Positions 14,881-27,100 are shown, counted from the first letter of the stretch. The stretch is 64,000 nt of DNA from Cercis canadensis (GCA_003255065.1 QAOA01005000.1:609754-673753); one strand, 5' to 3'. Numbers and translations are program-made. Notes: a model not told the origin generated them from the letters alone.

Positions 14881-16925
14881 GTATGTTTGGAGCAGCATAT
14901 CTCCTCGGTGCTTTTTTTTGTTTGTAAACTATAACCAGCAACGAGATGATAATAGCTAAAGGTGAATTTCTTTATATGGTCTTCATGGATTCTGAATAAT
15001 CGACTGGTTTAGAGAAGGGTCCACTCAACGCAAGCATAATGCACTTTGGCGACAGCTTTAATTCTTGGGACACCTAGCTAGAGAGTGCTTACAAATTTTA
15101 AGATTGCCATTTGAAACAGAGTGAGTGATTCTATGAAGAAACAGATCAATCAAAAAACACTTAATTAATTTATAATTTAAACCTTAATTTCCTCACTCCA
15201 GACAAGAAAAGAAACAACGGTTGAAAAGTGGAGAAGGAAGAATAAGTACTTAGCTAGCTTCTTAGTATGTAGCCTAGTGTTATGCCACGAACACATTAAC
15301 ATAACCATCACGAATGGACCTACCACTTTGTTAATGGTTGAGAACTTCAGATTGAGAGCCTTCCTTATTTGCCCCAGAAATCGTCAATAATGAGGGTGAC
15401 TAAAGTTTTGTGGTCGACAAAATCATTTCAAGACCACCAATAGTTATTATGGAGCAAAACTACTTTGGAGAGAAAAGATTTTGCGTCCATAAATACGAAC
15501 CTCCTCTTCTGTTATACCCTTTGGTTAGGTGTGAGCAATAATCACACACCATTTATTTTGTTTAATCATTGAGAAGAGCTTTAAAGTGTATGGAATATAC
15601 TAATTTAAACAAGTACTAATTATGGGGGAAAACTATGTGGGCTTGCACATAATCAATAATACATGTTTTGTTTTTTTGTTTAATGGAACAATAGTACATC
15701 TTTTGTTATCATTGCTTCTAGACATGTCCACCATTGGGTCAACTTGATTTGGATCGAACTGTAATGTGAACTTTGGCTTGATAGTGAAGTTATTAAACAT
15801 TATACATCTAAGCGATCATTAGATAGAATCTAGTAATTTATAAGGTGGTTTTGTATATATACATATATACAAAAGATATTGTGGGATCTTATCTTATTTT
15901 ATTTTATTTTTCATAAACTAGTGTTTGACATAAACATATTTTCAAACCCAGCTACATTATCCTATGTTTTTAGTTTTTCACAACATATCATCTAAAATAT
16001 AAAATGTAAGTGCTTTATTTTTTCTATTAATTTTTCCATATATACCGTGCGCCAAAGTAATAATAAACATGCCATTTTTATATTAGGCATTGAATAGTGA
16101 AAATGAAATTATTAGAGACCAAAGCACCGTCATCTGAATAAAGAAAGGCACCCAGTTTGGCAGATTTGACTATCTTTCTTTAGAACTGTAGTTGCCTACA
16201 GAGAATCCGTGCGGGAACCAGGCTTGCATTGCATCACTCGCTTACTACTTATCATTTTATATGAGTTCCTTCAAAAACATTATTATTTATTACTTTAATG
16301 ATCAGAAATTTATAATTTTTTAAAAAAAGCTAAGTTCAAACATATCATAAAAGTAATGGGTATCAATTCCAGTAGCAAGGGCCGCAATCATATCATAAAA
16401 GTAATTTCCTTATAGTCTATCCTTTTCGTGTTAGTATGTCCCAAAAATTATTATTTGATTTAAATTAGAAAAAAATATTATTTAATTTTAAATATGAAAG
16501 ACTTTTAATTTAATTTCTCATATAAAATATTTAAAATATTTTTTAATATTATATAATTATTTTTAATATTATATGATTATTTTATTTACATATGTAATAA
16601 TTTTTTAGTGTTATGTAATTATTTTGTTTAAAAAAATATATGAATAATTAAAGATTTTGTTTATATATAATTTAATATATGATAATTAAGTTACTTTAAT
16701 GATAAAATTTAAAAGAAATTTTAAATACGGACAACGCTAGCCCAGGTAGTGCGTGTAATTTTATTTTCTTTTATCTTCTATCCTTTTTTTCCCATATTTT
16801 TTATTTATTTCAAGCTGCATTCCTGATTCTTGTAGTCAATGACATTATTACATATGAACAAAACCACGTGATGTTAACTCTTTTATTATTTTTATTTTTC
16901 AACTATCAACGAAACAGGAAGAGAT
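14881..16925. other. Intergenic, AT-rich
   Basis: No gene is supported. Short palindromic TATATA tracts occur near 15855-15870, and 16440-16720 is extremely AT-rich. Bases 13616-13640 just to the left contain AGTCTCACATCGGTTAAAG, a phrase common in plant transposon debris, but no element ends were found. Confidence 0.4.
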
Positions 16926-16935
16926 AGGAGTTGTA

Positions 16936-17487
16936 GGTTTTTTGATACAAATATTACATTGTATAAAAGTATTTACACAAATATTATAAGTTTCAAAGTA
17001 TTTACACAAATATTACATTTTTTAAAAATTTAAAAATTAAAAAAAAAAAGATTTTCGGACACGTGGGACCCACCGAACACGCCGTGAGGCCCACAGCGTG
17101 TCCCAATATGCCAAAATCCGTCTGTTACTCCTCACTCATTGGGATCTTTGTGTTAGTAGTTGCCTACTAGCCATGGTCATAATACAATATTATAAAAGTC
17201 TTAGACCACTCATGTAGGTGGCGGGAGCCTGGAGTTATACTAAGTTGCTTACTTGTTATTCCCAATGAGGTACACTTAACCTTTTCTTGTCCAATTAAGG
17301 AATGGACGGATTTTGGCCTATTGGACACGCCGTAAGGCCCACGGCGTGTCCGGTAGGTCCCACGTGTCCGAAATTTTTTTTTTTTATTTTTAAATTTTTA
17401 AAAAGTGTAATATTTGTGTAAATATTTTGAAACTTATAATATTTGTGTAAATACTTTTGTACAATGTAATATTTGTGTCAAAAGGCC
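16936..17487. mobile_element. Foldback/MULE-like MITE with 10-bp target duplication
   Basis: A 552-base non-coding element with terminal inverted repeats of about 175 bases. The left arm opens GG-TTTTTTGATACAAAT and the right arm, inverted, opens GGCCTTTTGACACAAAT; both continue through the same TATTTACACAAATATT motifs, an A-rich stretch and GGACACGTGGGACC, then GGACACGCCGT-type repeats. It is flanked by a perfect 10-bp direct repeat AGGAGTTGTA at 16926-16935 and 17488-17497. Terminal G bases, long inverted repeats and a 9-11 bp target duplication fit Mutator-like elements. No transposase is encoded. Confidence 0.85.
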
Positions 17488-17853
17488 AGGAGTTGTATAT
17501 TAAGAAAAGGTTTAAATATATTATAGGTTTACGTAGATTAGACGAATTTTGAATTAGGTCCTTATAGTTTAATTTTTTTTTAATTTGGTCTATGCCGTCA
17601 TTCTCAATTATAAATTTATCAATTTAGTGCTGACATGACAAATGATTTATCTATGTGACAATAAAAAAAATTTACGTGGCTCCAAAATGATACAAAATTG
17701 CTACTCATCAACTTTTTTATGCAATTTTTTGAACTAAAATTTGATGAGATATTAATTTTTGTACCACTTTAATATCACGTCAACTTTTTTTGTTGTCACA
17801 TAGATAAATCATTTGCTATGTTAGCATTAAACTAACAGAATTATAATTGAGGA

Positions 17854-19179
17854 TAGGGGTGTAAGCAAAACCGAAAAAACCAATCGAACCGGGGGCAAAC
17901 CGAGTCAAACCTAGAGAGGCGGTCTGATTTTCAGTTTGAATTTTTGAAAACCCGATGGGGTCGATTCAGTTTTCATTTTCAATAAAGAAAAACTAGTAAT
18001 AAATCGAACCAATCCGAGTATAGCAAAACTACGTCGTTTTAAGGGTAGGCCTTCTATTATAAAATCCCTCTTCTTCGACTCCCTCACCCTCACTTCAGAA
18101 ATCACAAAATCCCTAACTCTTTCTCCTTCGCTGACTCTTTTACCTTGTTCCTGTTCCTCTTCGTCAGAAGATGATGAAGGCAGATCGAGAAAGTGTTCAT
18201 AATCAAGGTCTGCCTCGAGAGAAGCAGCGGTAGCATCCAGCTGATGAACAGGGCGCTGCTTAAGCCGCGGTGGGACAAGGCCAAGGAGCAAGTGGCGGAC
18301 ATCATAGCGGTCGATCAAGAGAGAGTTCCATTCAACAAGAGCTTTGCTTGTGTAGACGAACGCCACTATGGCATCGTCGTCTAAGAGTAGAGCATGGCGG
18401 CCAACCACCTCCAGATCCATTGCTTCTAGACCGTCCGATTTGGTGACGACGGAGAGCAGAGGACTTCGATTAATGATTACAAAGTGAAGACAACAAAAGC
18501 CTCTTTCACTCACAGGAATGAGATTTTATTCAGATTTGAAGGAGTTGCACTTGCATGTTGTGTCTCATTTTGGGATAATTTGTTTCGATTTATTATGAAA
18601 AAATAGAGGTTAAGAAAAAGAAGGTTAGAAACTTTTGCAGCGACACTTTTCAATTTTTGTTGCTGATTTTCTGTTGTATTTCTGCAATTGTTTTGTTGGT
18701 CATTGAATTGGGATGTTTGATATTTGGTTGTTATTTTGTTGTGGTGGTTTGTGAAGGAACCCAATTCCACTTTGGTATATTTAATGCTTGACAATGTTCT
18801 ATGACAATTTTTTGTTGAAAATAGAGCAATAATTTATGCTGAGAACTTGATTTCTGTTAATTTTTGCTACTTTAAAGTTTAATAGAAGAAGACATGGATA
18901 ATTGATTGCAAGTTCTGTTTATTAGTACTCTCCTTCTTGCAAAAGTGGTTTGAATCTGGGCAAAAGTTTCTCATTTACATGTGCTTGAATGTTTCCAAGC
19001 TACAGTAGCAGAAAAACCGAGAAAACCGGTCAAACTGAACTAAACCGAACAAAACCGATTCGGTTTGACTTGGTTTTGCTGAAAAAATTCTAAAAAATCG
19101 AACCGAACTGAATTTCCTTGACTCGGTTTTAGCTGGTTTGGGGTGTAAATCATATCAAATCGAACCGATTACACCTCTA
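17854..19179. mobile_element. Element with TAGGGGTGTAA ends carrying captured host DNA
   Basis: The ends read TAGGGGTGTAA on the left and TTACACCTCTA on the right, an 11-bp inverted repeat with one mismatch. Both subterminal regions are rich in AACCGAACCGAA/CGGTTTGG motifs. hAT elements have ends of this type, but the expected 8-bp target duplication is not visible here. The interior carries a piece of a host splicing-factor gene (18130-18420). A relic of the right end of the same family occurs at 34354-34531. Confidence 0.6.
18130..18420 (-). pseudogene. Captured 5' fragment of a SWAP/DRY_EERY splicing-factor gene
   Basis: Read on the minus strand from an ATG at 18420, the translation begins MDLEVVGRHALLLDDDAIVA and continues through EWNSLLIDRYDVRHLL to an acidic LDLPSSSSDEEEQEQ segment. 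The LLIDRYDVRxLL core is the signature of the DRY_EERY domain at the N-terminus of Suppressor-of-white-apricot (SWAP) type splicing regulators. The real protein would run hundreds of residues further through SURP domains; here the similarity is lost after the acidic stretch. The reading frame is still open upstream into what looks like 5'UTR. It lies inside a transposon, so it is a captured fragment rather than a gene. Confidence 0.72.
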
Positions 19180-19313
19180 ATCACGAGTTGATAACAGGGA
19201 CCTAATTAAAAAAAAAAATCAAACTATAAAGACTCTAAAAGAAAAATAAAATAAAATTATAAAGACTTGATTCAAGATTTATTCAAATTAAAAAATCTGT
19301 AATATATTTAAAC

Positions 19314-19316
<3 letters not shown>

Positions 19317-19350
<34 letters not shown>

Positions 19351-19358
19351 NAAAAAAA
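19317..19358. repeat. Poly-A tract containing one N
   Basis: About 40 consecutive A bases with a single N at 19351. The N marks an undetermined base or an assembly join, so the true length of the tract is uncertain. Confidence 0.8.
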
Positions 19359-20208
19359 CTAAGGACGATCGAGAAGCATTGCATTTTATATAAAGCTACG
19401 TCGCATTGGGAGGCTGCTACTGCAGAAGAAGATCTAAAATGAGTTGTCAAACTTTCAAGCACATGGGCAACAATTTACCTAATATAGGCTTATTGAATGT
19501 TCTTCTGAAATAAAATTTCCTTGTTTTCAATGCGACAATTAAAATTCCAAATGTTAAGTCCTCATAACGATTTCTAGAACACAAGTTTGACATCAGAGAA
19601 AATCAAATTATTTTCAATTGTTTTCTTTACTTGTCCTAATCCCAAGAAAGTAGAACCTACATGATCGAATTCAGGTTTGGATCCAATTGGGTTAAAAAAA
19701 GATAGTCAACTAAATGGATTGTCATTTACTCAAGGTGGCATGGCATTAATTCTGGGAATTTTCCTATCCGTTCAATCCAAGTAGCTTTCAGTAGTTTCGG
19801 AAGTTGTAAGTGTAAAAATGTTTTCGCCCTTCCTTTTTTGGGGGAAGGGAGATTGTTTGTACAATTGATCTTCATAACTCATATTTTAGTGGACAAATTG
19901 CGGCTATTAAATAGTGAAAAGGATGAGATGGTGTGAATAAGTTGTCGTTAATAGTGTAGAAAAGATCCAATTTTTTATGCTTATTTTCTTTGTATTTAAC
20001 ATTTGATTATCAAAGGAAGGCACATTATTTAGTGGGTCCAGATGATTTGTGATGCTGATTTTTGGCAAAGCAAAATGAGAAGCGGGATATCTTGGACTAA
20101 TCTGTATTTACAGGCAGTGACAGTGAGATTCATGACTTTCAGTGGTATGGTATGGTATCTACACCAAATCTACCTCTTCTTTCTTACTTGCTTTGCTTTA
20201 TTAAAGCT
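19359..20208. other. Intergenic upstream of borate exporter
   Basis: No coding region is supported. This should contain the distal promoter of the BOR gene. Confidence 0.4.
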
Positions 20209-20216
20209 TATAAATA
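20209..20216 (+). promoter_or_regulatory. Candidate TATA box of BOR gene
   Basis: TATAAATA lies about 400 bases upstream of the BOR start codon and is followed by C/T-rich CTCTCACTCCACA, as around many plant transcription starts. If used, transcription would start near 20240 and the leader would be about 370 bases before any splicing. Confidence 0.5.
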
Positions 20217-20460
20217 CTCTCACTCCACATTGTCACAAGGAAGCAATTCAGAAGGACACTAGCTTAGAGCAATCTATTTCGAGTTTACAAGTTCTTCTTT
20301 TGGTACAGCTGGCTTCTTGGCATATGCACTGCATTGAATCTTCCACTCCCATATGTCTCTTGAAGCCAAACTGCATCATTCAAGATCCATTATTGTTTGA
20401 TTTATCTGCATATTGGTCGATCCTCCTTTAGCAGAAACAAGCAGTAGAAATCAGAAAATC

Positions 20461-20514
20461 ATGTAAACTATTTGGTCGCTTTTATTGGCAATTCTTCAAA
20501 TGGCAGCTCGTTAA
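20461..20514 (+). promoter_or_regulatory. Candidate uORFs (ATG-TAA minimal ORF and a 4-codon uORF) in BOR leader
   Basis: ATGTAA at 20461-20466 is a start codon followed at once by a stop. A second short uORF, ATGGCAGCTCGTTAA, lies at 20500-20514. Longer uORFs start near 20324 and 20352. In Arabidopsis, AUG-stop uORFs in NIP5;1 and upstream ORFs in BOR1 mediate boron-dependent translational control. Whether these bases are in the mature leader here is not proven. Confidence 0.5.
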
Positions 20515-20613
20515 GTTTCTGCAGAAACTCACAGGCTGATATTGATCTCCCTCTAGCACCCACCAAGAAGGAACAGCACAGATAAATTGACTTTTTTCCT
20601 TTGGCAAAAAGCC

Positions 20614-23600
20614 ATGGAAGAAACATTTGTTCCTTTCCAAGGAATCAAGAATGATCTCAGAGGAAGGTTAATGTGCTACAAGCAAGATTGGACTAGTGGA
20701 ATCAAAGCAGGTTTAAGGTACTATGATCATAATTTTTCTATGCAAATGATGATCTATGTAATATGAAATTGTGATCATAATTTTTCTATGTTTCAGTTAG
20801 TGGTAACTGATATGACCATCACAATTGTGTTTCTCTTTACAGGATTTTGGCCCCCACCACATACATATTTTTTGCTTCCGCAATACCTGTCATTTCATTT
20901 GGTGAACAACTGGAGCGAAATACTGGTATTGAATATTCTTCTTCTAAATTCAAAAGAGAAAAGGGGTATTGGACTAAGGTTTCAGTTTTCTGAGGTCACA
21001 CTCTTTTTTATGTTCCTTTACAACTCTTGGCCTTTTTTCTTTTGGCATAAATCTTGATTGCTAAAAGGAAGTGGAAAAGGAAAGAATTCAATAACTATAT
21101 CAGTGTCTGACGACGTATACTTGTTGCTTGCAGATGGAGTTCTAACAGCAGTTCAAACCTTGGCATCCACTTCACTTTGTGGCATTATACACTCCATCAT
21201 TGGTGGTCAACCTTTGCTGATTTTAGGAGTTGCAGAGCCTACTGTGATTATGTATACATTCATGTTCGATTTTGCCAAAGAGAGACCTGACTTGGGTCGG
21301 AATCTGTTTCTGGCATGGACTGGATGGTGAATAACCCTTTTCTTTTTCTTCTCTTTAGGGGACTCTGATGTTTTAATGTTATTGGACAGTCAACATGATG
21401 TTGCTTAACATTTTCCTCTTTCTATTCTAATTTTATTTTGTAGGGTATGTGTGTGGACTGCAATCTTGCTATTCTTGCTGGCCATTTTAGGAGCATGCTC
21501 CATAATCAACAGGTTTACTCGTCTTGCTGGAGAGTTGTTCGGCCTACTTATTGCAATGCTCTTCATGCAACAAGCTATTAAAGTAAGAATACTTTTCTCT
21601 TTTTTGGAAAAAGAAAAATACTTATTGAAGTTTGACCTTTAGTACAGTCCTTTGCATTGTACCAGTAGCAATGCTGTTGATTAATTTTACCGTTCACAAC
21701 TTTACATTTTGGCCAAATTTAACTATAATCTTACTGAAATCAAAATTTGCTTTATTTTATGCAGGGTCTTGTGGATGAGTTTCGCATACCAAAACGAGAA
21801 AATCCAAAGTCATTGGAGCTTATACCGTCATGGAGGTTTGCTAATGGAATGTTTGCTTTAGTCCTTTCGTTTGGCCTTCTCCTCACTGCAATAAGAAGCA
21901 GAAAGGCTAGGTCATGGCGTTATGGTACTGGTAAGTGTTTTGATTCCTTTTCCAGCAAATTCCTCACAATTGTTAATTTTGCAGCATTCTAATTAAGATT
22001 CAAAGATAATTTGAATTGTGTAACAGGTTGGCTCCGTAGCCTAGTAGCAGACTATGGTGTGCCACTCATGGTATTAGTTTGGACAGGTGTGTCCTACATG
22101 CCAGCAGGAAATGTTCCACATGGTATTCCAAGGCGCCTCTTCAGCCCAAATCCTTGGTCACCTGGTGCATATGAGAATTGGACAGTCATTAAGGCATGAA
22201 TATCTTAACAAGTTATCTGATTGTCATTAGTTTCTGCAAGATTTGTCTTCTTATAAAAAAATTTTGATTTTTTCTGACAGGATATGGTAAATGTTCCTAT
22301 TTCCTACATAATTGGAGCTTTTATTCCAGCAACCATGATTGCAGTGCTCTATTACTTTGACCACAGTGTAGCATCCCAACTTTCCCAGCAGAAAGAGTTC
22401 AATTTGAGAAAGCCATCTTCTTACCATTACGACTTGCTTCTTTTGGGATTCTTGGTAAGCAAACTCTTCATTCTCCTCTATAGCTTCAAATTTTCCCATT
22501 TAACTAGTTAATTTGTTGTTGCCTACCATTCTTTCCATGATGGTAAGTTTCATCTTTCTGAATGGCAGACCTTAGCCTGTGGCCTTATAGGAATCCCTCC
22601 TGCAAACGGAGTCATACCACAGTCACCAATGCATACAAAGAGTCTGGCAACTCTTAAACACCAGGTAAATTAATTGAGTTACAGCATTGTAAATTTCAGA
22701 GGAGGTGACTTTGTCTTCAATTCTATTTATGTGTCACTAAAAATGAGCAATCCTGGTACAGTTGCTTCGTAACAGACTAGTGGCAACAGCACGACAAAGT
22801 ATGAGAAAGAATGCTAGTTTAGGACAGTTATATGGCAATATGCAAGAAGTCTACCACCAAATGCAGACACCTCTGACTTACCAGGACCCGTCTGCTCGAG
22901 TAAGTTTGCTAAATGTGCTTTAATTGAGCTACATAATATGTAAATGACTGCTTCATGTTGCTAACATGTAATATATTATGATCAGGCTCAAGGACTAAAA
23001 GAATTAAAAGAATCAACCATCGAAGCAGCTACCAGCATGGGAAACATGGATGCCCCAGTAGATGAGAGCATATTTGATGTTGAGAAAGAAATAGATGACC
23101 TGCTACCTGTTGAGGTAAAGGAACAGCGTCTCAGTAACTTGCTTCAAGCAGCAATGGTAGGAGGATGTGTCGCAGCCATGCCACTCCTCAAGAAGATCCC
23201 AACCTCAGTCCTTTGGGGCTACTTTGCCTTCATGGCTATTGAGAGTTTGCCCGGTAACCAGTTCTGGGAAAGGATCCTATTACTCTTCACTGCACCCAGC
23301 AGAAGATTCAAGTGAATATATAAACATCCATCCTATTTCTTTTATCTATTTCTATCTGATGTTTATGCTTCAAATTCACGACTAAATTGATCAACTCTTC
23401 CTCTTGTTGCAGGGTGCTTGAGGATTACCATGCTACTTTTGTGGAAACTGTCCCTTTCAAGGCAATTGCAACATTTACCATTTTCCAAACACTTTATCTG
23501 CTCGTTTGTTTTGGACTAACCTGGCTTCCCATTGCCGGAGTTATGTTTCCTTTGATGATCATGCTCTTAGTTCCAGTGAGACAATACTTTCTCCCTAAAT

Positions 23601-24106
23601 TTTTCAAAGGGGCACATCTTCAAGACTTGGATGCAGCAGAGTACGAAGAGCAACCTTCTTTACCATATAACCTTGCAGCAGTAAGATTTCTTGCTCAAAT
23701 TTATCTTTATTTTGCATTCAAATCATTGTTCAATTTTTATGCTTATATATATATATATATGTTCCTTTCCTGTATGCGGTCCAAGCAGCAATCAGAATTT
23801 GGAGGTGGAGTTTCTCATGTTGGGGAAGGTGAGATCCTAGATGAAGTTATAACTAGAAGCCGTGGTGAGTTTAGGCACACAAGCAGTCCAAAGATCACAA
23901 GCTCCACTCCAACACCAACAAACGATCCTAAAAGCCATCAGAGTCCACGTCTCTCATTCAGTTCTCGTGTAGGTGAGCTTGCAACTGAGCAAAGTCCTCG
24001 TTCTGGTGCAAGAGGCCCCCACAGTCCAAAGACCAGAGAAGTTAGATTATCAAATCTGGGAAGAAGTCCTTTGAACTCAGAATCAAAACAGCAGGACAAG
24101 AAATGA
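20614..24106 (+). CDS. BOR1-like: Borate exporter, BOR1/BOR2 type
   Basis: This is a plasma-membrane borate efflux transporter of the SLC4-like anion exchanger family; BOR1 proteins load boron into the xylem. Twelve exons join in frame: 20614-20717, 20843-20925, 21134-21326, 21444-21582, 21765-21930, 22027-22193, 22281-22454, 22569-22664, 22762-22899, 22986-23311, 23413-23680 and 23786 (or 23789)-24106, giving 723-724 residues (Arabidopsis BOR1 is 704). It starts [19 protein letters not shown] and includes [71 protein letters not shown] and [17 protein letters not shown], spread over about ten membrane segments. A Ser/Pro-rich cytosolic tail of about 110 residues follows. Intron 6 has a GC donor (AAG/GCATGA). 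The last intron ends AAGCAG, a NAGNAG acceptor that would add or drop one Gln. Candidate uORFs lie upstream. Confidence 0.95.
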
Positions 24107-27100
24107 AGGGGTCAAAAGATTGATGACCCCCTCAAAGTGCTTTTAGGAAGCCTTATTTATTGCTTCATTTCCATTTTAGTTTCTTGTGTTGCTTGGCATG
24201 CTTGTGACTTAATTGTAAAGTCCTCCTCCTCGTGTATGAAGAGGAGATTTGTAACCAAAGTGTGGCGCTTTCTTATCACAAACTGTAATGGTACTCGTTA
24301 ATGTTGTTCTGTTTGTGCAAATGTAAATCATCAAATGCTTGTTATAATATACGTTTTATTTTGAGTCTCATCATGTTTAATTTTATATACCTACAACAAT
24401 TGATGGCTTCACTATGGTTTTAGATCCAAATACATAATAATCCTCATGATCATATACGACAAGTGGCGTCTCATCTACAGAATTATCTGAATTTATGTTT
24501 TCTTAATTCTATTAGGAGTAAAGGACTGTTTGCTTATCAATTCAGTTCATCCCTCTGGGGAATCTTAAAAGCATCTAAAATCTCCCCAGTTGAAAGGATG
24601 TTACAGAGTCTTTTATACCAGTTGTGGTTCTTGTTCCAATGGACTAGTCTTATCTCTTGGCACAGATACGGGAACTACTAAGCCATTAGGCATGCATGCA
24701 ATGAAAGCAGGTTAAGTGGAGACTCTGTTTACAACTATTTGTGTGCGTGTGGATATGAAAGACTCGCGAATCGAGCTTTTTGGTGAAAGGTTAAGATGAT
24801 TGTTCCTCTTGTTGGTGGTCAACATGGCTATTATTACAAACATGAAAACAAGACCGCACTTGGCCATAGAATTTATTTGAAAAGGGGATTTTGAAATAGT
24901 AGTGAAAGAAAAGCAACGGTGAAAAGGATTTATGTTCCCACCACACATCTGAATGAAAACAAGAGGGATTAGTGGTATGGTTTTCCCATGGCATAAACCC
25001 TAAAGGTAGTGGGGTTCATTCATATTTGTTTAAAGAGCTCACATCTCATTCTAATGATTCCAAGATCTCTGTCTTTTGAGTACTGAGCTCCAAGATAATA
25101 ACTGAACGTCAGCTTTCAATTACTTACATCCAAAAGAGACAAAAGGATGCCGCTTTACATCATCTGGGGTAAGGAAACCAGTCCCAAGATGATTCAAGAT
25201 TTGACGTATTAGTTGACCATGCACCACTATAAGCGGCTTCGCGCAAAATGTGAACAATCATTTGAAAATAACCCTGTCAAAGCTTATGGCCACACAAGTG
25301 TTCTAGTGCCCCTTCAACCATTGACTCACACTGGTGTAAAAATTAAGTTACAGACAAAGGTTCTACCTAGAAAGTAATGGTAATAGAGCTCAAATCAAAT
25401 CCAGTGGCAGATTGACAGTCGACAGATGCTCTAAGACAAAAACTAAAAGAGAACCACACACGCTCAGGCTCAGCACTACATTAGGTTCATGTTCCTAGAG
25501 CTTTATATCTGTCGGATACTGTTAATAGAAAGGGACATTGTTTAGAATAGAAACAAACGATTTTCTTTTTGGACCATTCTAATGTTAAGATAACTTGAAT
25601 CATATACTTCTGCATAATGAATAACATCCTGATTCTGCTCACTCTAATTTATCAAGATCTATACTAGTAACTTTAATTTCTCACTGATCTTAATTTATAC
25701 AAAACATCACGTGAAAGAATGATCGATATATGGGCATCAATTCAGAAACATTTGTTTGTATTAGAGAATTAAAAAGTTAACTATTTCCAAAGTGGGAGGT
25801 TGAGATCTATTTCTTCGTGTTTTGCAGCCTTGGTCGCACAGCTGCTTGAGGATTCCACATCCAAAGCGTCAATCTTTTCTCCATCAAAGGCTGCACTTTC
25901 TTTTTCTTCCATCATTTTATGCCTATACTTTCCCTCCGATAAAGCTTTGCTCTTACGAATAGGCATTTCTAGTTTATATGTGACTATCTGTTTTGGAAAG
26001 CACACCGCCAATTGAAGAGACTTATAATGCGCATTGGCAAGAGCAATATGTTGATAATGCATATAAAAGTGTCGGTGTTACACTTATCCAAATTTTTGTG
26101 AAAGAAGGATGTGCATGAATCACAAACACTGTAAACTCAGGAGATGCACCCATGAGCAGTAGCACTGTTGACCTAGCTACTCCTACTCTATTAGGCTCAG
26201 TACTTGCCGGTTTTGGACAAGATAGTAGTCTGAATCCTAACACAAATGAAATACAAATATTGCATAGTACTGCTGAGAGGTGGAAGCAACTGGCATAAGC
26301 TAGATTCTTCTTGTCTTCCCACTCCAATTTTTTTATGACCAAATTTCCAGTGCTTTTCCTTTTTCTCAATTTTCACATGCCATTATCATGCGGATTGTGG
26401 ACTACATATGTCAACTCTTTTCCCTTTTTTTCTTCTTCTTTTTCAATAATTTTTCTTATTTATTACCGAAGTTTGTACCTTAAAAGTTCAAACTTTAATC
26501 AAAAACGAAATCATGCTGCTCTGACTTGAAACCGAAAGCACGGTTAGAAATTCTTTCACGTTACGACATGTTAAGCACAAGGGAGGGTGAAGAAAAAGTT
26601 TGATAAAGGAAACTTACACCTTTTTTCCTTTCCTTTACCGAGTAAAAAAAAATTAACAAAAACCTTTCTAGTACTTATTATTATTATTGGCTGAAAAGAA
26701 AATTCAAAGTATAATTTGATTAGTTCGCACTAAGTAATTTTCTTGGGTGCTAACCCAAAGGTCCGAAACTATTATATCCTTAGGTTTATAATTGAATTTT
26801 CTGATTAAAAAGAAAACAATCATAATTGAATTCGGGTCTAACGAAATTCTGTCAAATTATGTTGAGCTGTTTTCAGTTAGGGTCTGGCAATAACATTGGG
26901 CCTGAAGAAAACAGCAGCAGAGGCTTTTGAATGGTAAAGATTGGATGGGCCCAGAAGAAATGAGACTTTGATATGATATTAGATGTGTTCCGCCCAAAAT
27001 TGTTCTTGTGCAATAAAAACAGGCCCTTTATCACTTTCTGTATGTGTGCGAAAGATAGGCCCACAATGAGTCTTCCTTGATCTCTTCACTTTTTTGTTTA

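Larger units (their letters stand above)
17507..19316. mobile_element. Second foldback element, interrupted
   Basis: The left arm (17511-17853) begins GGTTTAAATATATTA and contains an internal palindrome (AATGATTTATCTATGTGACA near 17643 inverted near 17797). The right arm (19180-19316) ends TAATATATTTAAACC and inverts onto the left arm through AGGTCC-TTATAGTTT and a poly-T tract. Flanks TTAAGAAAA and TTAAAAAAA form an imperfect 9-bp repeat. The two arms are separated by a different element at 17854-19179. It lies only about 20 bases from the previous foldback element. Confidence 0.6.

Noticed and set aside
20042-20431. 129-codon plus-strand ORF upstream of BOR
   Set aside because: Overlaps the presumed promoter and leader; peptide shows no family features. 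Its 3' part is treated only as a possible uORF from 20324.
25781-26062. Minus-strand ORF ending EEIDLNLPLWK, an EAR-like motif
   Set aside because: No other conserved domain, no helix or WxPxF block of NIMIN type, and no recognisable exon upstream; a single LxLxL match is weak.
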